This document shows, piece after piece, positions 36,838-48,620 of a DNA stretch of 64,000 nucleotides (positions are counted from its first letter, which is position 1; each line of letters opens with the position of its first letter). Position numbers and translations under genes: made by a program. Below the pieces are notes generated by a model. It was not told where the DNA came from. It saw only the letters and a program-made list of their open reading frames with translations, and made no database searches. The stretch is from Stenotrophomonas humi (GTDB taxonomy: Bacteria; Pseudomonadota; Gammaproteobacteria; Xanthomonadales; Xanthomonadaceae), in contig NZ_LDJI01000008.1 in NCBI RefSeq assembly GCF_001431415.1, positions 1 to 64,000 of the forward strand, read 5' to 3'.

Positions 36838-37178
36838 GGTGCGGCAAACTCCGTTGTATCGACGAATACCGCCGGCGTGTTCCAGGGATGGTGGGCGGCG
36901 ATGCCCTGCGTCAGCAGCCGCTGCAGGCGTTCGGGATCACGCGGGATGCAGAATTCCAGCCGCACGCTGGCTTCCCGCACCAATTCCCCCGCATCACCCA
37001 GGGCGCCATGTGTACCCGCCTGCACACGGAACTGTTCGTACCCCGGCGCGGACTCCCACATGCCCTGTGCATAGCCACCGGCAGCCAGATCATCCACCGC
37101 CAGTATCCCCTGCTTGAGCACATCCAGATGCGCCGGCGGTACAAACACCACGATGCGGTAGACGGGAAACAGCTTCAC
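36834..37178 (-). CDS. NIF3/YqfO-type small protein
   Basis: A protein of 114 residues similar to the stand-alone YqfO/NIF3-insert family (CutA/PII-like fold): YRIVVFVPPAHLDVLKQGILAV, then GMWESAPGYEQFRVQAGTHGALGDAG, then VRLEFCIPRDPERLQRLLTQGIAAHHPWNTPAVFVDTTEF. These small proteins are found across bacteria without a firm biochemical role. It starts with GTG at 37178, overlapping the stop of the acetyltransferase gene (GTGA), and its stop overlaps the ATG of the cobalamin-binding-like gene. The usual HPYEEP of the family is HPWNTP here. Confidence 0.7.
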   Translation of the reverse strand: MKLFPVYRIVVFVPPAHLDVLKQGILAVDDLAAGGYAQGMWESAPGYEQFRVQAGTHGALGDAGELVREASVRLEFCIPRDPERLQRLLTQGIAAHHPWNTPAVFVDTTEFAAP

Positions 37179-37639
37179 GCAGGCTCCGTCGGCAATGGCA
37201 TGCAGTAGTACACCACCCGCTCGGTTTCGGTAAAACCGCAGGCGCGATGCGCATCCTGCGCGGCACGGTTGTCCTGTGCGGTATCGGAAGCCAGTTCGGT
37301 ACAACCGCAGGCCTTCGCCCAGCGCGCTACCGCTTCGATCAAGCCTCGCCCGATGCCCTGGTTGCGTGCCACATCACGCACATACCAGCCTTCAAGAAAA
37401 CCTACCGGCGAGGTGGATGTGCCATTGACGTAGTCGTGCCGCAGGCTGGCTTCGGCCAATCCCACGGCCTGCCCCGCGGCATCAAATGCCAGCAGGCAGG
37501 TGTTGCCTTCGCCTTCGATCAGTTCCAGCAGATCGACCATGTCGGTTTCACTGTCGGGCCATAGTTCCAGGCGCAGCGTGGCCCAATCCGACCAGTCGTC
37601 GACCTGTGCGCGCCGCACCTGGAAGCGGCCCTCACTCAT
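37175..37639 (-). CDS. aac(6'): AAC(6')-type aminoglycoside N-acetyltransferase (GNAT)
   Basis: The product is 154 residues, the usual size of chromosomal AAC(6')-I enzymes of Stenotrophomonas and Acinetobacter. The marker segment [22 protein letters not shown] is present, together with the acetyl-CoA loop [37 protein letters not shown] and [11 protein letters not shown]. It would acetylate the 6'-amino group of tobramycin, amikacin and similar drugs, and probably has a native substrate. The ATG overlaps the pdxH stop by 4 nt and its stop overlaps the NIF3-like start, so it is translated as part of a housekeeping operon, not from a mobile element. The precise allele (Iz, Iak or other) cannot be told. 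Confidence 0.87.
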   Translation of the reverse strand: MSEGRFQVRRAQVDDWSDWATLRLELWPDSETDMVDLLELIEGEGNTCLLAFDAAGQAVGLAEASLRHDYVNGTSTSPVGFLEGWYVRDVARNQGIGRGLIEAVARWAKACGCTELASDTAQDNRAAQDAHRACGFTETERVVYYCMPLPTEPA

Positions 37640-38235
37640 GGATACAACAGCTGCTTGCTCCAGCTGCCTGCTGCATCGGCTTCGTAGCACCAACGCTCGT
37701 GCAGGCGGAAATTGGCGCCGTACCAGAACTCGATGCGTCGCGGCACCACACGCACGCCACTCCAGCCTTCCGGGCGCGGTATATCGCGACCTTCAAAGCG
37801 TGCTTCAAAACTGGCCAGACGCTGCTCGAATTCTTCACGCGAGGCCAACGGCTGCGATTGTTCCGATGCCCATGCACCCACCTGGCTCATTCGCGGCCGC
37901 GAGGCGAAATACGCATCGGCTTCTGCCGCCGATACCAGTTGCGCTTCACCTTCCACCCGCACCTGGATGCCGGCTTCGCGCAGGCTGCGCCACAGGAACA
38001 GCAGCGCGACCTGACGGTTCGCATGCAGCTCACGGCCTTTGCGGCTGTCCAGGTGCGTATAGAACACGAAGCCGCGCTCATCGAATGCCTTGAGCAGCAC
38101 GGTGCGTGCTGAAGGCCGGCCATCGAGGTCAACGGTAGCCACGGTCATTGCCGTGGCGTCGATTTCGCTACCGGCCTTTGCCTCTTCAAACAATGAGGCG
38201 AAAGTCGAAAGCGCTTCTGCGTAAAGATCGGTCAT
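37636..38235 (-). CDS. pdxH: Pyridoxamine 5'-phosphate oxidase
   Basis: The product has 199 residues. PdxH is an FMN-dependent oxidase making pyridoxal 5'-phosphate. Seen are [54 protein letters not shown] with the FMN-binding Arg and Lys residues, [18 protein letters not shown], and the C-terminal PPE-like [26 protein letters not shown] that binds substrate. ATG 38235 gives the normal start; the long frame further upstream is antisense to the glycerate kinase gene. It heads the pdxH-aac(6')-NIF3-like-cobalamin-binding-like unit and is divergent from the kinase, with only 42 bp between the starts. Confidence 0.95.
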   Translation of the reverse strand: MTDLYAEALSTFASLFEEAKAGSEIDATAMTVATVDLDGRPSARTVLLKAFDERGFVFYTHLDSRKGRELHANRQVALLFLWRSLREAGIQVRVEGEAQLVSAAEADAYFASRPRMSQVGAWASEQSQPLASREEFEQRLASFEARFEGRDIPRPEGWSGVRVVPRRIEFWYGANFRLHERWCYEADAAGSWSKQLLYP

Positions 38236-38277
38236 GGTTCCAGTTCGGACTGCATGGGATTGGGCTATTGTGGCGCC

Positions 38278-39105
38278 ATGTCCCCCGTTCCGCACAGTTT
38301 TTCCCCCCGCCGTTTTTCGCAGACGCTGGTCGCCCAGGCGTTGGACGATGCGCTGGCAAGCAGCGCGTCCACACCGGTGCTGGCGATCAGTGGCGTGCAG
38401 GGCAGCGGCAAGTCCACCCTGGCCGCGCAGGTGGTCGAGCTGGCACGTTCGCGCGGCCTGTGTGCCGCCGCGCTGTCCATCGACGACACCTACCTCACCC
38501 GCGCACAGCGCCAGCGCCTGGCTGACCGAATCCATCCGCTGCTGGCCACGCGCGGCCCGCCGGGCACGCACGACATGCCGTTGGCGCTGTCCACGCTGGA
38601 CGCCGCCAAGGCCGGGCAATCCTTCGCGCTTCCCCGTTTCGACAAACTCGCCGACGAACGTGTCCCGGAGCTGCAGTGGAGCCAGATCGAGCGGCCGCTG
38701 GACCTGCTGGTATTTGAAGGCTGGTTCCTGGGCACGCCGGCCGAATCCGACGCTGCATTGCAGGTGCCATTGAATGCACTGGAACGCGAAGCCGATGCCG
38801 AAGGCACCTGGCGACGCTGGTGCAACCAGGCGCTGGCCGATGACTACCCGGCGCTGTGGCAGCGCTTTGACCGGCTGTGGTTCCTGCAACCGCCCAGCTT
38901 TGCGGTGGTACCGCAGTGGCGCTGGCAGCAGGAACAAGCGCTGCAGCAGGCCTCGCCGGCGCGCACCAGCATGAGCCGGCCGCAGGTGGAGCGCTTCGTG
39001 CAGTTTTATGAACGCATCAGCCGGCAGGCGCTGCGCACACTGCCGGACATCGCCGACCGCACCATCGCCCTGGATGCACAACGGCGGCCACTGGAAGAAA
39101 CATGA
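38278..39105 (+). CDS. P-loop kinase, D-glycerate 3-kinase-like
   Basis: The product has 275 residues. Walker A is GVQGSGKST (about 39-47), with [36 protein letters not shown] forming the substrate-lid region known from plant-type glycerate kinase and yeast Tda10, followed by [14 protein letters not shown] and the Walker B-like [10 protein letters not shown]. Many annotated members phosphorylate D-glycerate to 3-phosphoglycerate; biochemical proof in bacteria is thin. ATG 38278 is chosen since it follows GGCGCC directly after the shared promoter region with pdxH. Downstream is a repeat region, so it is probably monocistronic. Confidence 0.82.
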   Translation: MSPVPHSFSPRRFSQTLVAQALDDALASSASTPVLAISGVQGSGKSTLAAQVVELARSRGLCAAALSIDDTYLTRAQRQRLADRIHPLLATRGPPGTHDMPLALSTLDAAKAGQSFALPRFDKLADERVPELQWSQIERPLDLLVFEGWFLGTPAESDAALQVPLNALEREADAEGTWRRWCNQALADDYPALWQRFDRLWFLQPPSFAVVPQWRWQQEQALQQASPARTSMSRPQVERFVQFYERISRQALRTLPDIADRTIALDAQRRPLEET

Positions 39106-39111
39106 AGCCGC

Positions 39112-39286
39112 TGCCATAGGAGCGGCTTGAGCCACGAGGCCAGCCACGCATCCGAAGCCCGGAACAATGCCGTCACACCGCAGGCTTGGGCCTGCGATAC
39201 AACGCACTTGCCTGCGAAACACAGGATTGCTTCCGGCCTCAGGGCCGCGTCAACGTCGCGGCTTATGCCGTTCCTACAGCGCGGCG
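39112..39286. repeat. Inverted pair of REP-like elements
   Basis: GCCATAGGAGCGGCTTGAGCC (near 39112-39132, quoted in part) and its inverted relative GGCTTATGCCGTTCCTACAGC (near 39262-39282) bracket about 130 bp. The TAGGAGCGGCTT head is common to intergenic repeats in Xanthomonadaceae. A partial copy (GGTCGCTCCTACAA) lies just before rnt near 1698. No gene is seen in this stretch. Confidence 0.55.
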
Positions 39287-39293
39287 GTACCGG

Positions 39294-39497
39294 TTACTGC
39301 ACCAGGAACGTTATCCGCAGGTTGACCCGCCACTCGACGATGTTGCCGTCGCCGTCGGTAACCGCCTTGGTTTCATTGACCCACGCGCCCTGGATGCCCT
39401 TGACGGTCTCGGCCACCTTTTTCAGCCCGGAACGCACCGCGTCTTCGATGCTGGTCTTGGACGACGCGCTGACTTCAATGATTTTCGCCACTGACAT
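39294..39497 (-). CDS. Dodecin, flavin-binding protein
   Basis: The product has 67 residues, all of the dodecin length. The fold is a helix on a three-stranded sheet, forming a dodecameric shell that stores riboflavin or FMN. Conserved parts are MSVAKIIEVSASSKTSIEDAVRSGLKKVAETVKGIQGAWV (the Trp that stacks on flavin is in GAWV) and VEWRVNLRITFLVQ. ATG 39497 follows an AGGAG site; the upstream extension to 39527 is not needed. It lies between repeats and the aroKB fusion gene, which points the other way. Confidence 0.93.
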   Translation of the reverse strand: MSVAKIIEVSASSKTSIEDAVRSGLKKVAETVKGIQGAWVNETKAVTDGDGNIVEWRVNLRITFLVQ

Positions 39498-39596
39498 GTC
39501 CGACTCCTTGGTTGCACCACGAACCATTCGTGGAGCACCCGAGCTTGGCTGCTACCGTGTTAAGGCACTGACACGAGGTGCTAGCATCACCCAACG

Positions 39597-41246
39597 ATGA
39601 ATCCTGCCCCCAATCTCATCCTGGTAGGCCCCATGGGGGCCGGTAAAACCTGCATCGGCCGCCGCCTGGCCGAGCGCTTCGGGCTGGCGTTCGTCGATGC
39701 CGACCAGGCCATCGTCGATGACGTCGGTTCAAGCATTCCCACCATTTTCGAGAACGTCGGCGAACCCGGTTTCCGTGCCCATGAAAAACGGGTGCTGGCC
39801 GAACTGCTGGCGAAACGGGGCCAGTTGATCTCCACCGGGGGCGGCTCGGTGCTGGATGCCGACAACCGCCAGCGTCTGGGCGAACGGGGTTTCGTGGTCT
39901 ATCTGCGGGTCAGCGTGCAGTCGCAGCTGCAGCGACTGCATCGCGACAAGACCCGTCCGCTGCTGCTGCGCGAAGACCGCGAGCAGGTACTGCACGCCAT
40001 GGCCGAGCTACGCGACCCGCTGTACCGCGAAGTGGCCGACCTGACCATCGACACCGACCTTTACTCCCCCGCCGACGCCACCGCCCAGCTGGTGGTACGG
40101 CTTGCCGCCCAATGGCAGATTTCGGAATCCCCTCGCATGACCGCTTCCCCCCGCACCGTCGCCGTTGGTGGCGAACTCCCTTACCAGATTCATATCGGGC
40201 CGGGCCTGCTGGCCGAAGCCGACCTGCTGACCCGCGCCATCCGTGGCCGCCATGTATTGCTGGCCAGCGATGACACCGTCGCGCCGCTGTATCTGGCGCG
40301 CGTGCAGGAGGCGCTGCAGGCCGCGCGCCCGGAGCTGAAGATCGGCCAATACATCATCCCGGCCGGTGAAGCCTCCAAGACGCTGGACAACTTCGGCGGC
40401 GCGATCAACGCGCTCGCTGCACTGGGCGCCACCCGCGATGCCTGCGTGCTGGCGCTGGGCGGTGGCGTGGTCGGCGACCTGGCCGGCTTTGCCGCGGCCT
40501 GCTGGATGCGCGGCGTGGACTGCGTGCAGCTGCCCACCACGCTACTGGCGATGGTCGATTCCTCGGTCGGCGGCAAGACCGCGGTCGACATCGCGCAGGG
40601 CAAAAATCTGGTCGGTGCCTTCCACCCACCGCGTGCGGTGATCGCCGATACCAGCGCGCTGCGCACCTTGCCGGTGCGCGAACTGCGCGCCGGTCTGGCC
40701 GAGGTGATCAAGTACGGCGCCATCCGTGACCCGCTGTTCTTCCAGTGGCTGCAGGCCGAGCGCGCAGCATTGCTGGCCGGTGACGATGTCGCCCTGGCCC
40801 AGGCCATCGCGCGCAGCTGTGAGCACAAGGCCGAGATCGTCGAACGCGACCCGCTGGAAAAGGGCGAACGCGCCCTGCTCAACCTGGGCCATACCTTTGG
40901 CCACGCCATCGAAACCGCGCAGGGCTACGGCGCGCCCGGCAACGACAACCTCAACCATGGCGAAGCCGTGGCGGTGGGCATGGTGCTGGCCGCACGCTTG
41001 TCGGCGGCGCTTGGCATGGCGCCCGCGGCCGATACCGAGACCCTGCGCGACCTGCTGTTGGCCTACGGCCTGCCGGTGGCCATCCCGGCCGGACTGGCGC
41101 CCGAGGCCCTGCTCGCACACATGCGCCTGGACAAGAAGAACATCGCCGGGCGCCTGCGACTGGTCCTGTGGCGCGGCATCGGCAAGGCCGAGGTGGTGCC
41201 GGATGTGGACGAAGCCGCAGTGCTGGACGTGCTGCGTTTGGGGTGA
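39597..41246 (+). CDS. aroKB: Fused shikimate kinase / 3-dehydroquinate synthase (AroK-AroB)
   Basis: One open frame of 549 codons. Residues 1-180 are shikimate kinase: Walker [42 protein letters not shown] and the adenine-binding RDKTRPLL. From Met181 (nt 40137) on, the frame encodes dehydroquinate synthase: [60 protein letters not shown], the zinc ligands in [19 protein letters not shown] and [11 protein letters not shown]. These are normally two adjacent genes. GGAA about 12 nt before codon 181 may also allow separate translation of AroB. Both act in chorismate synthesis (steps 2 and 5). Confidence 0.9.
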   Translation: MNPAPNLILVGPMGAGKTCIGRRLAERFGLAFVDADQAIVDDVGSSIPTIFENVGEPGFRAHEKRVLAELLAKRGQLISTGGGSVLDADNRQRLGERGFVVYLRVSVQSQLQRLHRDKTRPLLLREDREQVLHAMAELRDPLYREVADLTIDTDLYSPADATAQLVVRLAAQWQISESPRMTASPRTVAVGGELPYQIHIGPGLLAEADLLTRAIRGRHVLLASDDTVAPLYLARVQEALQAARPELKIGQYIIPAGEASKTLDNFGGAINALAALGATRDACVLALGGGVVGDLAGFAAACWMRGVDCVQLPTTLLAMVDSSVGGKTAVDIAQGKNLVGAFHPPRAVIADTSALRTLPVRELRAGLAEVIKYGAIRDPLFFQWLQAERAALLAGDDVALAQAIARSCEHKAEIVERDPLEKGERALLNLGHTFGHAIETAQGYGAPGNDNLNHGEAVAVGMVLAARLSAALGMAPAADTETLRDLLLAYGLPVAIPAGLAPEALLAHMRLDKKNIAGRLRLVLWRGIGKAEVVPDVDEAAVLDVLRLG

Positions 41247-41254
41247 AGCGTGTA

Positions 41255-41375
41255 GCTCCCCTCCCCCGGACCTGCGATGTAGGGGAGCGGGCCAGGTAGA
41301 AGCCAAGCGACCGCAGCTCCTCCCCCTTTCGTCGTCGCCACAGGGGAGGACCGGGGAGGGGAAGCGCTTGGTGCT
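41255..41375. repeat. Intergenic GC-rich inverted repeat cluster
   Basis: Two related stems with arms such as GCTCCCCTCCCCC/GGGGAGCGGG and CCTCCCC/GGGGAGG lie in tandem, resembling but not matching the composite repeats at 10 and 32 kb. They may terminate the aroKB transcript. No gene is seen here. Confidence 0.5.
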
Positions 41376-41422
41376 TCTGCCAAAAGCGGCCCAAATTGCC
41401 CGCAACGGCTACAATCGCCACC

Positions 41423-41674
41423 ATGCGCGTCCTACTGCAACAGCCGCCCAGCGGCAACGAAGCCCCCCGCTATGTACAGCTCACCCTGGTGCCGGATCTG
41501 CTCGGCGGCTGGGAGCTGCAGCGTGAGAGCGGGCAGATCGGCGGCCGTGTGCAACTGCGCCGGGAACTGTTCCTGCAGCAGCAGGAAGCCCAGCAGGCCT
41601 TCGAGAAAGGCCGTGACGCACAGATCAAGCGCGGCTTCCAGGTGATGTTCACCAGCGGCCTGCAACAACCCTGA
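41423..41674 (+). CDS. Small WGR-like domain protein
   Basis: An 83-residue protein resembling a stand-alone WGR domain: [60 protein letters not shown]. In canonical WGR domains the motif is W-G-R followed by IG and an F-K-K-G-Y helix; here Trp is followed by [12 protein letters not shown], so it is a diverged version. WGR domains in PARP-like and other proteins bind nucleic acids; function here is unknown. ATG 41423 follows a TACAAT hexamer at 41410 that may be the -10 element. It precedes hemE by 59 nt. Confidence 0.65.
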   Translation: MRVLLQQPPSGNEAPRYVQLTLVPDLLGGWELQRESGQIGGRVQLRRELFLQQQEAQQAFEKGRDAQIKRGFQVMFTSGLQQP

Positions 41675-41733
41675 TCGGCTCCTCCCCTGGCCGCACGACG
41701 CGGCCGGCGCCGTTCCCTATCCAGGAGTTCTTC

Positions 41734-42807
41734 GTGACCAGCCCACTTCGCAACGACCGCTTCCTGCGCGCCCTGCGCCGCGAGCCCGTGGACTGCACCC
41801 CCGTCTGGCTGATGCGTCAGGCCGGCCGTTATCTGCCGGAGTACCGCGCCACCCGCGCCCGCGCCGGCAGCTTCCTGGGCATGGCCAAGAACCCGGAAGT
41901 CGCCTGTGAAGTGACCCTGCAGCCGCTGGAGCGCTTCGATCTGGATGCGGCGATCCTGTTCTCGGACATCCTCACCGTGCCGGACGCGATGGGCCTGGGC
42001 CTGTACTTCGTCGATGGCGAAGGCCCCAAGTTCAAGCACCCGATCCGTGACGTTGCCGCTGTCGACAAGCTGGCCGTGCCCGACATGGAATCCGAGCTGG
42101 GCTACGTGATGGACGCGGTACGCCTGATCCGCCGCGAGCTGGACGGCAAGGTGCCGCTGATCGGTTTTTCCGGCAGCCCGTGGACGCTGGCCTGTTACAT
42201 GATCGAAGGCGGCGGCAGCAAGGATTTCGCGCGTATCAAGGCCATGGCGCTGAACGAGCCCCAGGCCCTGCACAAGCTGCTGAACGTGGTGACCGATGCG
42301 GTCATCGCCTATCTGTCGGCGCAGCGCGCGGCCGGCGCACAGGCGCTGCAGGTGTTCGATACCTGGGGCGGCGTGCTCGGCCCGGCGATGTACCGCGAAT
42401 TCTCGCTGCGTTATCTCAACCGCATCGCCGCGGAGTTGAAGCGCGGCGAAGGCGCTGACCGTACCCCGCTTATCCTGTTCGGCAAGGGTACCGGCCAGTA
42501 CGTGTCCGAGCTGGCCGCCAGTGGCGCTGAAGGCATTGGCGTGGACTGGACCATCAGCCTGGAAGACGCTGCCCGCGCTGCCGCAGGCAAGGCCGCGCTG
42601 CAGGGCAACCTGGACCCGACCACGCTGTACGGCTCGCCCGACGCGATCACCCGCGAAGTCGGCAAGGTGCTGGAAAGCTATGCCGCCGGCAACAACGGTT
42701 CGCTTGAAGGCCACGTGTTCAACCTGGGCCACGGCATGTCGCCGGACATGAACCCGGATCATGTCGCAGTGCTGGTGGATGCCGTGCATCGCCTCAGCCG
42801 ACGCTGA
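41734..42807 (+). CDS. hemE: Uroporphyrinogen decarboxylase
   Basis: The product has 357 residues, standard HemE. It decarboxylates uroporphyrinogen III to coproporphyrinogen III in haem synthesis. Family sequences are [30 protein letters not shown] near the N-terminus, [32 protein letters not shown] (substrate Asp), [20 protein letters not shown], and [26 protein letters not shown] at the C-terminus. GTG 41734 is the start, with AGGAG 9 nt before it. The gene follows the WGR-like frame on the same strand and may be cotranscribed with it and with the secreted protein gene downstream. Confidence 0.96.
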   Translation: MTSPLRNDRFLRALRREPVDCTPVWLMRQAGRYLPEYRATRARAGSFLGMAKNPEVACEVTLQPLERFDLDAAILFSDILTVPDAMGLGLYFVDGEGPKFKHPIRDVAAVDKLAVPDMESELGYVMDAVRLIRRELDGKVPLIGFSGSPWTLACYMIEGGGSKDFARIKAMALNEPQALHKLLNVVTDAVIAYLSAQRAAGAQALQVFDTWGGVLGPAMYREFSLRYLNRIAAELKRGEGADRTPLILFGKGTGQYVSELAASGAEGIGVDWTISLEDAARAAAGKAALQGNLDPTTLYGSPDAITREVGKVLESYAAGNNGSLEGHVFNLGHGMSPDMNPDHVAVLVDAVHRLSRR

Positions 42808-42871
42808 CCCCCCATCTGCCGGGAGAGGGTTTTGCCCTCGCCCGGCATTGGCGGTTCCAGGAAGGAAGGCC

Positions 42872-43519
42872 ATGCCAACCATCACTACGTTGCTGCTGTC
42901 ATCGCTGCTGGCATTGATCACCTGCACCGCGCAGGCGCATGCCGAAGGCGCCGCAGACAAGCCGTTGCCACTGCAGCGCAACGACTTCCCTACACTCGCG
43001 GCAAACGATCAGATCCAGCGTCTGGTGATCTTCGACCCCGATGTTGAGGATTTCCCCGTGCGCTGCGAGCAGTTGCGCATCGCCAGGCGGGCTGAGCTTT
43101 CGCCACGCTGGCAGCCGGTGATCGACCGGCTCACGCTGACGTCCTGCGAGGTCACCGCCTTCGACGACGGCGAAACCTACCTGACCTACGACGCCCACGC
43201 CACGTTCAAGCCCGCTGCGGCCACGCTGCAGGGCCTGCCCGTGATCGGCTATGAAGAAGCCATGGGTGCAATGCACATCCGCCAGAGCTACGACGTGGAT
43301 GCGCCCATCGCACAACTGCTCAAGGCCATGCGGCCGCTGATCGAACACGATTGCCTACCGATGCTGCAGCTCAATCCGATGGCCGTGCCGACCTGCGCCA
43401 TGAGCTACGACGGCGAAGCCTGGTCGGTGATCGTCGGCGAACTCAACCATACCGTCTGGTTGCGCGCGAACCCCGACAACCCCGCGCGCTCGTTGTACGA
43501 GGTCAGTGGCGGCGACTGA
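42872..43519 (+). CDS. Secreted hypothetical protein
   Basis: The product has 215 residues and an N-terminal signal peptide ending near QAHA|EG. The mature part has two Cys-containing segments (PVRCEQLRIARRAELSP, LTLTSCEVTAFDDGETYLTYDAHATFKP, HDCLPMLQLNPMAVPTCAMSYDGEAW), an even number that may form disulfides. No domain is recognised. ATG 42872 follows AGGAAGGAAGG, a strong ribosome binding site. It is 64 nt after hemE on the same strand and 64 nt before the MFS gene. Confidence 0.7.
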   Translation: MPTITTLLLSSLLALITCTAQAHAEGAADKPLPLQRNDFPTLAANDQIQRLVIFDPDVEDFPVRCEQLRIARRAELSPRWQPVIDRLTLTSCEVTAFDDGETYLTYDAHATFKPAAATLQGLPVIGYEEAMGAMHIRQSYDVDAPIAQLLKAMRPLIEHDCLPMLQLNPMAVPTCAMSYDGEAWSVIVGELNHTVWLRANPDNPARSLYEVSGGD

Positions 43520-43583
43520 TCTACGCAGCATCTGCACACCGCAGAGCGGACAATGGCGACCTGCAATTCTGTGAACCGTCCTG

Positions 43584-45005
43584 ATGCCCGCTCCCGTTTC
43601 CAGCCCCTTGCCAGCCAGTAATACCCACAAGCCGCTGCTATGGCTGGTGTCGCTGGCCATCTTCATGCAGATGCTGGATTCGACCATCGTCAACACCGCC
43701 CTGCCGGCAATGGCGCGCAGCCTCGGCGAAAGCCCGCTGCAGATGCAGTCGGTAGTGTTCAGCTACGCATTGGCGGTGGCCAGCTTCATTCCGGCTTCGG
43801 GCTGGATCGCCGACCGTTTCGGCACGCGCCGCACCTTCTTCGCGGCCATCATTCTGTTCACCCTGGGGTCGCTGGCCTGCGCCCTGTCGCCAACGCTGCA
43901 ATGGCTGGTGGCTTCGCGCGTGCTGCAAGGCATCGGCGGCGCGATGCTGCTGCCGGTCGGTCGCCTGGCGGTGATGCGCACGGTGCCGCGCGATCAGTTC
44001 CTGGCGGCGATGAGTTTCATCGCCATCCCGGCGTTGATCGGCCCCCTGCTGGGGCCAACGCTCGGCGGCTGGCTGGTGGAAGTGGCGTCATGGCACTGGA
44101 TCTTCCTGATCAACCTGCCCATTGGCGTGATCGGCCTGATCGCAGCGGTGCGGATCATGCCCGACCACTACGCCCAACGGAAACACCGCTTCGACCTGGC
44201 CGGCTACCTGATGCTGGCCTTCGGCATGGTGGCGCTGTCACTGGCGTTGGATGGCGTGTCGGCGATCGGTTCGGCGCAGGCATTGGTGATCCTGCTCGCG
44301 GTCATCGGCATCGCCGCGCTGGTCGGCTATTGGCTGCATGCGGCCAACAGCCGCGAGCCGTTGTTCTCGCTGTCGCTGTTCCACATTGCCAGCTTCCGCA
44401 TCGGCATCCTTGGCAATCTGTTCTCACGTATCGGCAGCGGCGCGATGCCGTTGTTGATTCCACTGTTGCTGCAGGTGGGCATGGGCATGAGCCCGATGAC
44501 TGCCGGCATGATGATGATTCCCGTGGCGCTGGCCGGCATGGTGGCAAAACGTGCGGCGGTGTCGCTGGTGATGCGCTTTGGCTACCGCCGCATCCTGATG
44601 ATCAACACGGTCTGCGTTGGCCTGGCGATGGCCAGTTTCGCGCTGATCAACGCGCATCAACCGTTGTGGTTGCAGCTGGTGCAGCTGGCCATCTTCGGCG
44701 CGGTGAACTCGATGCAGTTCACCGTGATGAATACCGTGACCCTGCGTGACCTGGACATGGAACAGGCCAGCAGCGGCAACAGCTTGCTGTCGATGGTGAT
44801 GATGCTGGCCACCGGCTTTGGCGCGGCCACTGCGGGCAGCCTGCTGGCAACGTTCGGCACCCATATCGTGGGCCACGGCGCGACCGCGGCATTGCATGCC
44901 ACCTTCGTGTGCGTGGGTGCGATCACCCTGAGCTCGACGCTGGTGTTCTGGCAGCTGCCGGAGAGCCGCCCGCATCCACGCGCGGTGGAAGAAGTGGCCG
45001 AGTAG
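43584..45005 (+). CDS. DHA2-type MFS multidrug transporter (MdtD-like)
   Basis: The product has 473 residues and 13-14 hydrophobic helices. Seen are the N-terminal DHA2 sequence LLWLVSLAIFMQMLDSTIVNTALPAMARSLGESPLQMQSVVFSYALAVASFIPASGWIADRFGTRR (motif A: GWIADRFGTRR), motif C PALIGPLLGPTLGGWLVEVASWHWIFLINLPIG and a C-terminal charged tail. It resembles MdtD (YegB) of enterics, which lacks a partner membrane-fusion protein. No adaptor or channel gene adjoins it, unlike the EmrB-type pump at 16-18 kb. Substrate unknown. Confidence 0.85.
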   Translation: MPAPVSSPLPASNTHKPLLWLVSLAIFMQMLDSTIVNTALPAMARSLGESPLQMQSVVFSYALAVASFIPASGWIADRFGTRRTFFAAIILFTLGSLACALSPTLQWLVASRVLQGIGGAMLLPVGRLAVMRTVPRDQFLAAMSFIAIPALIGPLLGPTLGGWLVEVASWHWIFLINLPIGVIGLIAAVRIMPDHYAQRKHRFDLAGYLMLAFGMVALSLALDGVSAIGSAQALVILLAVIGIAALVGYWLHAANSREPLFSLSLFHIASFRIGILGNLFSRIGSGAMPLLIPLLLQVGMGMSPMTAGMMMIPVALAGMVAKRAAVSLVMRFGYRRILMINTVCVGLAMASFALINAHQPLWLQLVQLAIFGAVNSMQFTVMNTVTLRDLDMEQASSGNSLLSMVMMLATGFGAATAGSLLATFGTHIVGHGATAALHATFVCVGAITLSSTLVFWQLPESRPHPRAVEEVAE

Positions 45006-45056
45006 GCAGCCTTTACAACGCGACAGCCCGGGAAAGCGCGGTGAATCCCGGGTGCA

Positions 45057-48616
<3,560 letters not shown>

Positions 48617-48620
<4 letters not shown>

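Noticed and set aside
39294..39527. Dodecin start at 39527
   Set aside because: The ten extra residues are unlike dodecins, and an AGGAG site is correctly placed for ATG 39497.
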